From: Ulvibacter algarum | GTDB taxonomy: Bacteria > Bacteroidota > Bacteroidia > Flavobacteriales > Flavobacteriaceae | DNA: 64,000 nt | Direction of reading: 5' to 3' | Assembly (NCBI GenBank): GCA_947488905.1 | Contig: CANLBJ010000006.1 | Location: 145,133 to 209,132 of the forward strand | Shown: positions 46,197 through 55,102 of the stretch, piece after piece | Layout of the letters: each line of letters starts with the position of its first letter | Numbering within the stretch: the first letter of the stretch is position 1 | The notes under the pieces: generated by a model | Databases searched by the model: none | What the model saw: the letters and a program-made list of their open reading frames with translations, nothing else | What the model was told of the DNA's origin: nothing | Translations under genes and position numbers: made by a program

Positions 46197-46592
46197 ATGA
46201 GATTAGCTAGAAATAAACTCTTACTTGTTTTACCTTATTTGTTGATGATAATTACTAATGAATCAATAAAGCCGACAGTAAAAGAAAAACCATATCGATA
46301 TCTAGAGGTTACAGCTATCAATTCAGATTTTAAAATGTTAAACAAATGCTCTTGGATAGGACATAGAGACACTAATTATTGCAAAGATAATCACGTTAAA
46401 ATACTTAAACCTTACCTAGACACTACAGATGTATTTTACTTCGGGGAAATATCCCTGCTACGTGCAACAGGAAGCTATAGGATAGCAAACATCTTCTTTC
46501 TAATATTAGTATGCCCATTAATTATTTGGTATTCCCTTATTAAAATTATTGATTACCTCATTGAAATTAATAAACTTAAAAAAAGTGGATGA
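46197..46592 (+). CDS. Orphan cargo membrane protein 4
   Basis: A 131-residue protein with an N-terminal hydrophobic segment (about 7-20), a middle soluble part (about 25-90) containing CSWIGHRDTNYC (a Cys pair that could form a disulphide if exported), and a C-terminal membrane helix (about 98-118) with a Lys-rich tail. It overlaps the next gene by 4 bases (ATGA), which suggests coupled translation of a membrane pair. Confidence 0.5.
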   Translation: MRLARNKLLLVLPYLLMIITNESIKPTVKEKPYRYLEVTAINSDFKMLNKCSWIGHRDTNYCKDNHVKILKPYLDTTDVFYFGEISLLRATGSYRIANIFFLILVCPLIIWYSLIKIIDYLIEINKLKKSG

Positions 46593-46801
46593 TGGAAACC
46601 ATAACACAATATCTCAAAGCAGCCTACGTCTATTGTACAGACTTTACAATAAACTTAGCAAATTTATCAGGCACGTCATACTATGAGGTTAACTTCTTTT
46701 TCTTTTGTATTCTGTTTCCATTGCTCGTTATTTTCCTGCCATTCCTTGCTTTCTATTTGAAATTTAAGGTTAGACTTTTGAGGAAGCGATCAACTTCATA
46801 A
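46589..46801 (+). CDS. Orphan cargo membrane protein 5
   Basis: A 70-residue protein with one long hydrophobic stretch (about 30-60) and a basic C-terminus (RLLRKRS). Overlap with the previous gene points to a partner of the 131-residue membrane protein. It ends 28 bp from the convergent TPR gene, with no clear terminator between them. Confidence 0.5.
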   Translation: MMETITQYLKAAYVYCTDFTINLANLSGTSYYEVNFFFFCILFPLLVIFLPFLAFYLKFKVRLLRKRSTS

Positions 46802-46828
46802 AACTCACATAATCTACATCTCCATTTT

Positions 46829-48349
46829 CTATCTACTAATTTTAAAAAGTTTCCAACCCCAACTTTCCTTCTTTTTGTCATAAGAAAGCATCGCCTTACC
46901 AATAACATCATCGCCACTCTTAAGATTCTCAGCTTCTATATAAACAATAGGAATAAAAACATCATCTAAAAACCCAAAAGGTTTATTATCTGGAATACGA
47001 ATTGTCCCAGATACTGTTTTTACTGAAGGCAATTCAATTTCAGAACCTTCTTTTATAGTTTCTAACGTTAATGCTCTATGAAAACCTTCATTTCCAACAG
47101 CTTCTAATCGGACTTTCAATATATCACCAATTTTTGGTTGTTCAATAAAGCCTTCATAATTGAAGAACCCATTTAATACTTTATCCCTAACGAAACTCAA
47201 TATTTTCCTGTTCTGATTTACAAATTCTACAATAACTAGATGTTCTGGCAAATCCTTGTATAGCAATTTCTCTGCTTTTTCACTATGTTTTTCATATAGG
47301 CTTTTGTTATTGGAAGCTTCTTTTGCGTCTTTATACCAATCACTTTCTGTCCATTCTAAAATATTATTTGGAACTCTCCATCCTTTAGCTTCTCTAATCG
47401 AGATAATACTTTTAATTTCTGACTTCGCTTCTGCAAATAGTAGACGTTCCATTAAAAGTTTTGCAAAAGCCTCTCTTGTTTTAATTAAAAACTCTTTCGG
47501 TGTTTTTAGGCTCAACGCTTTACAATAACAAGCAAATTCAAGCTCTTTATCATCTTTAAAGATTCCAGCCATCAAACCCCATACCCAAAAATCATTTTGC
47601 TTTTGTTTTGCAAAAGGTAAAAATGACACTAATGCATCCTCCTTGCTCCCCATCTCCATTAGCATCTGGGCCTTGTAATAGGATAGATACCGATACTCTG
47701 GATGCTTCTCTATAACCAAATCCAATTGCGGTAAAAACGCTTGTATTTTTTCCTTGTCTACCTCTCTGACAACTCCAAAAGCATCTACTGCGTTTCCTTC
47801 AATCAATTTTTTGCAATAAGAACCATATACCTTATCCACCAATGCCGGCATTTGCCTATTATTATACTCTTCTTGTTGAAAATCTCCCTCTCCGAAATTC
47901 CCCAAGCCCCACCAATCAGCAAATTCAATAAACCGAGACCAATTTTGAGAACCCTTTTGGAATGCCTTCATTAATAAGCTATAACCTTCTCCAGGTTTTG
48001 TAAAATGGAAGTCTTTGATGATATCGAATATTTGATTCACCATAGAATAATCTACGGGTTCGGAGTTTTGAATTTTAAAAAGTAGACTACCTACTTGGTA
48101 GGCAGATGTGTCAAATATCATGACCTCATCTTCTGGTAAATTAAGTTCTTTGATTTTGTTTAGATTTTCAATAAAGCCTTCAAAATTAGATTCTTGGACA
48201 TTCTTTTTTAAATACTCATAATAGACCCAACTTATATTTCGCTTTCCCCAAATATTATCTGGTTGCACATTTAACTCATTTTGAGCCATGTTTAAAGCCT
48301 CTTCTAATTTCCCAGCCTGTCTTAATTCTTTTATCTCCTTAGATGGCAT
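46829..48349 (-). CDS. TPR protein with C-terminal OB/cold-shock-like domains
   Basis: A 506-residue protein. TPR-type helices run from the N-terminus (KLEEALNMAQNELNVQPDN at 15-33) to about 340. The C-terminal part has two OB-fold-like segments: about 365-430 (PKIGDILKVRLEAV) and about 440-506, where SGTIRI and GFLDDVFIP resemble a cold-shock domain RNA-binding face. This suggests an RNA- or ssDNA-binding adaptor. It overlaps the RecD-like helicase gene by 11 bases, so the two form a pair. Confidence 0.7.
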   Translation of the reverse strand: MPSKEIKELRQAGKLEEALNMAQNELNVQPDNIWGKRNISWVYYEYLKKNVQESNFEGFIENLNKIKELNLPEDEVMIFDTSAYQVGSLLFKIQNSEPVDYSMVNQIFDIIKDFHFTKPGEGYSLLMKAFQKGSQNWSRFIEFADWWGLGNFGEGDFQQEEYNNRQMPALVDKVYGSYCKKLIEGNAVDAFGVVREVDKEKIQAFLPQLDLVIEKHPEYRYLSYYKAQMLMEMGSKEDALVSFLPFAKQKQNDFWVWGLMAGIFKDDKELEFACYCKALSLKTPKEFLIKTREAFAKLLMERLLFAEAKSEIKSIISIREAKGWRVPNNILEWTESDWYKDAKEASNNKSLYEKHSEKAEKLLYKDLPEHLVIVEFVNQNRKILSFVRDKVLNGFFNYEGFIEQPKIGDILKVRLEAVGNEGFHRALTLETIKEGSEIELPSVKTVSGTIRIPDNKPFGFLDDVFIPIVYIEAENLKSGDDVIGKAMLSYDKKKESWGWKLFKISR

Positions 48350-50546
48350 AATCAGCTTGTTTAAGTTTATTAACTATTATTTTTATTTTTTCTAACAGGT
48401 CTAGATCATTGCACTTACTTTCTAACGGCAGGACTCTACCAAAAAAACCTTCTTTGTTATATTCAAAATCAATGACACAAACACTACTCCCATACTCGAT
48501 AGTGTATCGTTCTCTATAATCTAGATGTATAACATTAGAAATAAACTCATTAAAGTTTAGATATAAAGTAATTTCATCAAATAAATTTTTTAAAAAAGGC
48601 TTATTTTCCTCTAAATCAACTTCAAACTTTATTTTATTCAATACACCTTCATTTGTGCTTCTATTAATAATTGTATTAGAATTTTCAAGAATATTAGAAA
48701 TAAACTTAAATAATACATCTGAATTTGTTTTTGAAGGTAGTTTTTGGAAATTTAATTTAAATTCATTCTTACCATTTACCCAGTATTTAAAAGCAGCTGT
48801 CTGGTCATCTCTTTTGAAAACATATCGAATTTCATAACCTACACGCTCCCACTCAATAATATCGATGTATTGCTTTTTTAATAAATACCAATGACTAATA
48901 AAATGATCTTGAAGTGACAATGGAGCTTCTAGCAAGTCAAACCTTTTAAGTTCGCCCATAACTTCATCATTTAAATCAATCTCGACAGTTTCAGTATTTA
49001 CACCTATAAGCTTATTAAATTCTCGTTGTACATTTACATCTATAAATGACATATTAGAAAATGATGAAAAATAAGGGGGATTTATACAAAACAAATTTTT
49101 AGATGCTCTTGTTGTAGCTGTATAGGCCCAACGATAAAAATCTGCATTACTTTTTCCCGTTCTACTTTGTTCAGATTCATAAAAGTTGAAATCAGAATTA
49201 ACACCTCTATCCCAAAAAACGAATGCACTTTCCCATTCACCACCCTGAGCTTTATGACAAGTTACCGCATAGCCATATTTTAAGTGAATGCAATTAAAAT
49301 ATTCATCATTAGAAATTGCCTCTTTAAACTCTTCCGTACCTTTTCTTAGTTTTGGATATCTTGTTTTAAAATCAACATAAAGTGCTCGTTGCTCTTCTGG
49401 TTTCAAGTAATTATCACCATACAGATAGTTCTCTAGAATATATCCAGATACATTTTTAGGCTGACCATTATCGTCTGGTAAAACTAGTTGTATCAATCTC
49501 CATGTTAATTTGACAGATTCGATATTTCCTCCTTTAGTTTTAAATCTAATTTCACGTGTTTCTACTGAAGATTTTGCTCCTGAAACAACAGCAAATTCTC
49601 CATTCATTATTCCTAAACGATAATTATTTCCTCCAACAATAACAGTATCTGAAGGTTGTATTGGTAATTCACCTTGAAACTTATCTTTCCGAATAGCCTT
49701 ATTTAAATCGAGTGCAGTTTTATTCTTGTAACAAATAATTATTTTTTGTCCTGTTTGTGATTTGTAGCTCTGAAGATAATCTTCATACAAAGGATTGAAA
49801 ATATCTTTTTTATTTGTTTTTAAATCAAAGTCATTAAAAAATCCTGATGTTAGGCATTGCCTCATTTTTGTTGCTGCAAGTAAAATTCCATTATTAGCAT
49901 CTTGACGTTTTACCTCCTTCATTTCAGCGGTTAAGACTTCCAACTGATAATGTTGTTTAAGATAAGCGGGGTCTAAGGCTGGAGAAAAACTCATACCCAC
50001 AGGAGGTAACTGAGCAGGATCTCCAATAAAAACAATCTTACTTGTAGTTGCCGGATCTTGAATACGTCCATAATTAATTAAATCCTTCAATAGATGACCG
50101 CTACCAAAACGGAAAAACTCACCTTCACTTAATGAATCTGAAACCATCGACGCCTCATCAATAATTAAAATAGAATCATGGGCATCAGGATTATTTCTCA
50201 TTTTATATTGATATAAAAAAGATACATCATTCTTTTCTTCACCTCGCTCAATTTCTTGTAATTCATCAAAGCTATAAATACCTTTATGAATAGTCGTTGA
50301 TGGGAATCCTGTTTTTTGATTAATGACTTTGGCAGCGCGGCCTGTTGGTGCCATTAATTGGTAGATCTGCTCTAGGCTTTGAAAATATTCAACTATGCCC
50401 TTTAATAAAGTTGTTTTTCCAGATCCCGCATAACCTTGAAGTATAAACACTCTTTTTTCACTTTGGAGAAAAGCATAAAATTGCTCTAATGCATTTTTTT
50501 GATCATTTGTTAGTGTTATAGTCTTAAAATGATTAAATAAGTTCAT
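48339..50546 (-). CDS. RecD-like SF1B helicase
   Basis: A 735-residue ATP-dependent helicase. Motifs appear in order: Walker A GYAGSGKT near 38-45, motif II IIDEASM near 127, motif III GDPAQLPPVG near 178, the UvrD_C_2-type CHKAQGGEWE near 432 and motif VI YTATTRASKN near 475. The C-terminal 200 residues are unique. It is an ORF with its own possible promoter in the 131 bp gap upstream (CAAATATTA at 50562-50570 on the plus strand, read as TAATATTTG on the minus). It is probably part of the same defence module. Confidence 0.87.
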   Translation of the reverse strand: MNLFNHFKTITLTNDQKNALEQFYAFLQSEKRVFILQGYAGSGKTTLLKGIVEYFQSLEQIYQLMAPTGRAAKVINQKTGFPSTTIHKGIYSFDELQEIERGEEKNDVSFLYQYKMRNNPDAHDSILIIDEASMVSDSLSEGEFFRFGSGHLLKDLINYGRIQDPATTSKIVFIGDPAQLPPVGMSFSPALDPAYLKQHYQLEVLTAEMKEVKRQDANNGILLAATKMRQCLTSGFFNDFDLKTNKKDIFNPLYEDYLQSYKSQTGQKIIICYKNKTALDLNKAIRKDKFQGELPIQPSDTVIVGGNNYRLGIMNGEFAVVSGAKSSVETREIRFKTKGGNIESVKLTWRLIQLVLPDDNGQPKNVSGYILENYLYGDNYLKPEEQRALYVDFKTRYPKLRKGTEEFKEAISNDEYFNCIHLKYGYAVTCHKAQGGEWESAFVFWDRGVNSDFNFYESEQSRTGKSNADFYRWAYTATTRASKNLFCINPPYFSSFSNMSFIDVNVQREFNKLIGVNTETVEIDLNDEVMGELKRFDLLEAPLSLQDHFISHWYLLKKQYIDIIEWERVGYEIRYVFKRDDQTAAFKYWVNGKNEFKLNFQKLPSKTNSDVLFKFISNILENSNTIINRSTNEGVLNKIKFEVDLEENKPFLKNLFDEITLYLNFNEFISNVIHLDYRERYTIEYGSSVCVIDFEYNKEGFFGRVLPLESKCNDLDLLEKIKIIVNKLKQADYAI

Positions 50547-50677
50547 GATTTTTATTTATTACAAATATTAGAATTAACTATGCATTAGATTTGTACATAG
50601 AGTAACTTCATATTCAAGAACTGTAGTGTTATTGTATATACAGGAAACCAACAATTCAAATTAGATTAAATTAAATA

Positions 50678-51751
50678 TTATAGCTCCATTTCGTGTAACA
50701 ACCTATCTAACTTCCCATTTAATTTTGACAGATTTTTATCAAAAAACAAGGCAATACCTAAATCTTTACATTTCTCGATAATTCCAGGTCTAGGTTTATA
50801 TTTACAAACCAAAATAGACTTACTAGTTACACCTCCGTACAGTCTTTTAACAGCACGTATTTTATTTATATCACTTTGAATTACATTTCCAGACTTACAT
50901 TCAATAAAAATTAAATTCTTTCCTGTATTCACAACAATATCTATTTCATTCTTACTGTTAGAATTGTCTTGTTTTGAAAATAATTCAACATTAAGTTGAA
51001 GTTCATATATTTTATTCCAACTCCTAACAGAGTTAGCAATTACTAGTTCCCACCATAACCCACAAAAAGTAATTTCAAATGCTTTGTTACTCCTCAATGT
51101 TAATTGATTATTATTATCATCTATTGCAAATGTTGGGTTTTTCCAATAAAACTGACTTGTGCCTTTTGTAAAATCGAAATTATTACATTCGTTACAATTT
51201 TTTATTTTTGACCTAACAGCCTTCCCAGCTTCCTTAAAAAAAGTAGAACTTGAAAATATTGAGATTTTGTTAGAAAAGTTATATTCATCAATAGTAAAGT
51301 CCCCAATATTATTTGATGAGTAATTGCTATGTCCTGACAAAGCAATAAAAGTCTTTAAATCGATTTTGGATTTAATCTGGGAATATGACCGGCTGCCAAA
51401 GTCATATATTCTATGACTTTGATCAATATAAAAAGATTTCAAGAAGTAATCCTTAAAAATATCATGACACGCCAGGGCCATAACTTTAGTCCCTCCAGTC
51501 AAGTTTAATTCAAATACATTTTTTTCAAATTCTATTAAAATTTCCTCTATTGAAATTTTAATTTCTTCGAAGTTATAAGGTTTGACCTGTTTTGAATAAA
51601 AAGTTATTCTTGGAAAAAGATTTTTAATGATAGTCAAATGATGTCTCGATTCTTGAGTATAAATAAGGTGAACTATTTCTGGATTTTTTTCGATTAAACC
51701 CCAAAAAACAGGTGATATTTGACCTCCTAGAATTGTTATTTGATGTGTCAT
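50678..51751 (-). CDS. Card1/Can2-like CARF nuclease (DUF1887-like)
   Basis: A 357-residue protein. The N-terminal CARF Rossmann domain carries the signature LNLTGGTKVMALA near residues 82-94, which in relatives contacts cyclic oligoadenylate. The C-terminal PD-(D/E)XK domain has the WWELVIANSV helix near 233, then NEIDIVV (Asp) and LIFIECKSGN (E-x-K) at about 264-285. This is the architecture of Card1/Can2, which cut nucleic acid when their ligand binds. It overlaps the small CARF gene by 1 base. No Cas10 gene is present. Confidence 0.82.
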   Translation of the reverse strand: MTHQITILGGQISPVFWGLIEKNPEIVHLIYTQESRHHLTIIKNLFPRITFYSKQVKPYNFEEIKISIEEILIEFEKNVFELNLTGGTKVMALACHDIFKDYFLKSFYIDQSHRIYDFGSRSYSQIKSKIDLKTFIALSGHSNYSSNNIGDFTIDEYNFSNKISIFSSSTFFKEAGKAVRSKIKNCNECNNFDFTKGTSQFYWKNPTFAIDDNNNQLTLRSNKAFEITFCGLWWELVIANSVRSWNKIYELQLNVELFSKQDNSNSKNEIDIVVNTGKNLIFIECKSGNVIQSDINKIRAVKRLYGGVTSKSILVCKYKPRPGIIEKCKDLGIALFFDKNLSKLNGKLDRLLHEMEL

Positions 51752-52329
51752 TATTTTAAAAATAATTCAGGTTGATTTATATTTGGATCATACACAATGT
51801 TTAGCACTTCAGTACCAGGCATAGGTTTGCGTAATTCCTTTATGTAACCTTCAAAATCAACATATGTAATTTTACATCTGTAATCTTTACCAAATATAGC
51901 TGCAGCAGCAACCATAGATTTTTTACCTCCGGTTATATCAATGGTAATTCTTGTAGATTCAACCTCATACAATATCTCTTTCAAAGAATTATAAATAGTG
52001 TTAAAACTTGTGTCTGAAATAGTTTTTAAATTAAATTCATTATCAACAAATTCTTCAACTCTATTAACAACTTCTTCTTTATGATCAGTTGTAATTACAA
52101 AATGTTTGTTTGGTTTAATTGTATTTGCTGTAAGAATTATAGGCTCCGGAGAAAACCCTAACATAGATATTAACACTTCTTCATCCTTTAAGATATTAGA
52201 ATATTTACTTTGAAAATTTTCAATAATTTCTGGAAATAATTTATCGAAATAAAGCTTTTCAGCTAATTGGAAATTACCGTGTTTAGCTAATGCCAACCAT
52301 TCATCTGTATATTTTAATTTAGCTTCCAT
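51751..52329 (-). CDS. Stand-alone CARF-domain protein
   Basis: A 192-residue protein with an N-terminal helical part (about 1-50) and a Rossmann-type CARF domain carrying TIDITGGKKSMVAAAA near 125-140, where Lys replaces Thr in the usual TGGTK. No nuclease domain is attached. It could be a ring nuclease that resets the signal, a partner subunit of the Card1-like protein, or a sensor. It lies 6 bp after the PLD gene and overlaps the Card1-like gene by 1 base. Confidence 0.75.
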   Translation of the reverse strand: MEAKLKYTDEWLALAKHGNFQLAEKLYFDKLFPEIIENFQSKYSNILKDEEVLISMLGFSPEPIILTANTIKPNKHFVITTDHKEEVVNRVEEFVDNEFNLKTISDTSFNTIYNSLKEILYEVESTRITIDITGGKKSMVAAAAIFGKDYRCKITYVDFEGYIKELRKPMPGTEVLNIVYDPNINQPELFLK

Positions 52330-52335
52330 ATTTTT

Positions 52336-53784
52336 TTACTCAAAAATTAATTTAGCACTTTTATATTGTAGAAGGTAAGATTCTAATGTAAAATCCCTCA
52401 CACTAATTTTATCGCCAATATTTATTATATCATTTTCTAAAGTAGCGTGATAAGAATACTTACCTATTTGTAACTGAGATATTGTATTATTCTTAACCTT
52501 AAAATAACACGGTGTATCATCAATTAGATTTGCCAGATTACTCATAGACTTACTTAACCTTAAAATGAGATTATCTGGCAACTGTCTAGGTGTTATACCT
52601 TTTTCTTTACAATAAAATGCGTAATATGAAAAATAACTGCTCTTTTGAGGAGATAAAGTAAAAACATAAGGTGCAGTATTTATTTGCCACTTAATAAATG
52701 ACTCCAAATTTACTTTTTGATCATTCTCTAAGACCATGCCCACTTCAAATCCATTTTTCAAGCCATGATTACCATCTATGTTCGCGGTAAAAATCATACC
52801 TCTTTCTGGGGTTACAACACCTTTTGAATGATTATAAATATCACCAAAGATTTTACAACCCAATTTTGCCAGCTGCGTACAACTATCTAAATGGTCTGTT
52901 CTATAATTCATACCTCTTGAAAAAATATAGACATCAACCCCTTTCATTATTTTTGATTTTATTGCATTTACAAATTCTGGCAATGAATTGAGCCCTACAA
53001 TACTATATGTTGATAAGTATACATCTCCAATGGAATTCTCTACTGTTTTAACTATTTCCTTATATAATGACTGTTTGTGGTCTTCGAAAGTGAATTTTAA
53101 TTTAGTTTCATTCTTTAAGACAATTGCATTTTTAGAAATATTTTGTTTTCTAGAAACAATAAACTGTTTATTTGAACTGGCAGATATAAAGCCGGTATAT
53201 TCTGTTCCATTCTGAAAAATTTCATCAAAAAGATTATCCAAATGAGAAATAGCATTTGGTTCACTTACATAAACACCTGTTTCAGGATTGTTTTTTAAAG
53301 AAGGTGTGGTTATATTAGCACTAGTTAATAATGCCTTTACTCTATCTGAAATGAGAAACTTTGCATGTGCGGTTCTTGTTGCTCGAACGTGTGCCCCATT
53401 AGAATACAATTTTTTAACAATATCTAAATGTACCTGATTAAAATTTTCAACCATTTCCTCTTCAGATAACAATGAAGTAGAAAACTTTGATGTGTCTAAT
53501 TGGGTTAATATAAAAACTGCAACATTAGTTCTTTTTAAGACCTCTTGAATTTCACTAAAAATTTCAGGATCGGTAATAATAAAAGAGCATAATTTAATTG
53601 AAGATTTTGAGCTCCTTATCATTTCAATAATTTCCCTTTTAATCGAATTATCGTAAGGAAGTGTCACAAAAAAATCATCTTTTTTTAACCAAGGTTCTGT
53701 ATTTCTATTTTCATTAAGAATATAGTACCCTCCCTTAAAAGTACCTTGATCGTTAATTAATATTGTATTATTCATCTGTATCAT
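52336..53784 (-). CDS. Phospholipase D-fold nuclease-like protein
   Basis: A 482-residue protein with two PLD domains. The first motif is complete (H-A-K-x4-D near residue 138, then LLTSANIT). The second has H-S-K near 314 followed by FTANIDG but Pro in place of the HKD Asp. There is no membrane segment, so a nucleic-acid phosphodiesterase is more likely than a lipid enzyme. It overlaps the upstream winged-helix gene by 17 bases, indicating tight coupling. Confidence 0.8.
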   Translation of the reverse strand: MIQMNNTILINDQGTFKGGYYILNENRNTEPWLKKDDFFVTLPYDNSIKREIIEMIRSSKSSIKLCSFIITDPEIFSEIQEVLKRTNVAVFILTQLDTSKFSTSLLSEEEMVENFNQVHLDIVKKLYSNGAHVRATRTAHAKFLISDRVKALLTSANITTPSLKNNPETGVYVSEPNAISHLDNLFDEIFQNGTEYTGFISASSNKQFIVSRKQNISKNAIVLKNETKLKFTFEDHKQSLYKEIVKTVENSIGDVYLSTYSIVGLNSLPEFVNAIKSKIMKGVDVYIFSRGMNYRTDHLDSCTQLAKLGCKIFGDIYNHSKGVVTPERGMIFTANIDGNHGLKNGFEVGMVLENDQKVNLESFIKWQINTAPYVFTLSPQKSSYFSYYAFYCKEKGITPRQLPDNLILRLSKSMSNLANLIDDTPCYFKVKNNTISQLQIGKYSYHATLENDIINIGDKISVRDFTLESYLLQYKSAKLIFE

Positions 53785-55102
53785 CTTCTGTATTCATATG
53801 TTGGGCAATATCAATCTTTTCAAGTAATTTAAACTCATCTAATAAAATTAACCCTTTTCTGTAATTGTAATAACTAAACAGTCTTCTAATAATGTGCTTT
53901 AGCTCTAATTCCTTCTTTCTTGAATGTTCTAAAAAACTCTTTATTTCTAATAAATCTTTAACAAATGGTGAAGTCGTTTTAAAGGTTACAAAGACCACCC
54001 AAATACCATTTCTAGGTGAAATTATTTGGTAATCTCTACCTCGTTCCAAATTTCTTAAAAATTGAACCCGATTTGATTTAAGGTTTAATAGCAGCTCTTC
54101 AGTTACGTTAATTCCTATTTCAAATTTGGAATTAATAATCTCTTCCTCAGAAGAGATTTTCACCTCATATAGTTTATCAAAAGCTAATTTTAGATCTTCG
54201 TTTGTAATAAATTGAAGCTTATCCCCATCGTTGTCTTTATCTATTTCTACCCAATTAGAGGCAAAGGAAAACTTTTCTTTCTCAGTTTTTTTGTCTTTCC
54301 AAGTATCGATTCTTAATTCAATTTTATCAACTTTACTTTCAATTTTAGAATTAAATGTTATAATTTTTTTTGAATCACCAATATTAGAGAACCCATCAAT
54401 AAGCTCTCTGTACGGTTTCTCGTTCTTGACCATTAATCCCACTAAAATAGGAATAGTCATTTTCGTAAAATCAATAGCTTCTATATCTTCAAGCCCAAGT
54501 GGTATTGCCCAATCTCCCCTTTGATTTTCTGGCACTTCTAGTATATTTTCAAGAATTTTTTCTTTTATTAAAGGCTCATGAACTATATTGGGTTTGAATG
54601 GCTTATCTGATTTTGTTTCTCCCTTTGAATTGGTATAAAACGTATATTCATTTTCGCTGAAGAAAGATTTAAGATATTTAGGAGTGTACAGTTCACTAGA
54701 TAAAGGCTTAAAATTGATGCCATCTAAATAAAAATTGTGCTGTCGTTTTTGAAATCTTTTTTCTGTACCATTAACTAAAACCTCTACGCCTTTTGCTGTT
54801 ATTATAGTTTTTTCTTTTCTTTCAATTAATCCTTCCGATTTCATTTGCTGAATTCTTATTTCAACACCTCTTTTTTGAACACTTAAAAATTGTGCTATGT
54901 CTAGACTAGACATGGAGCTATTTATTAGAATACATTTTACAATTGCCTTATCCAGCTTTTCTAATGGATCTGGTGTACTATCTAGTATAGTTGCATGAAT
55001 ACAATAAATTGGATATTGTAAGTAAGCAATAGATTTTAATTCAACATCCTGCTCTTTTTTTGTCTGATAATATCTTTCTATATCTAAATTAAATAACGCC
55101 AT
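53768..55102 (-). CDS. Winged-helix protein of unknown function
   Basis: A 444-residue protein. A winged helix-turn-helix lies at about 70-125 (MSSLDIAQFLSVQKRGVEIR, then a short wing and TAKGVEVL). The C-terminal half has a charged alpha/beta region and a positively charged helical end (KKELELKHIIRRLFSYYNYRK). I do not recognise a named family. It overlaps both neighbours (1 base with the helicase, 17 with the PLD gene), so it is an integral part of the module, perhaps DNA-binding or a regulator. Confidence 0.65.
   Translation of the reverse strand: MALFNLDIERYYQTKKEQDVELKSIAYLQYPIYCIHATILDSTPDPLEKLDKAIVKCILINSSMSSLDIAQFLSVQKRGVEIRIQQMKSEGLIERKEKTIITAKGVEVLVNGTEKRFQKRQHNFYLDGINFKPLSSELYTPKYLKSFFSENEYTFYTNSKGETKSDKPFKPNIVHEPLIKEKILENILEVPENQRGDWAIPLGLEDIEAIDFTKMTIPILVGLMVKNEKPYRELIDGFSNIGDSKKIITFNSKIESKVDKIELRIDTWKDKKTEKEKFSFASNWVEIDKDNDGDKLQFITNEDLKLAFDKLYEVKISSEEEIINSKFEIGINVTEELLLNLKSNRVQFLRNLERGRDYQIISPRNGIWVVFVTFKTTSPFVKDLLEIKSFLEHSRKKELELKHIIRRLFSYYNYRKGLILLDEFKLLEKIDIAQHMNTEDDTDE

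Noticed and set aside
50678..52329. CRISPR repeats or cas genes near the CARF proteins
   Set aside because: I looked for regular direct repeats and for Cas10, Cas6 or Cas1-like proteins and saw none in the window.
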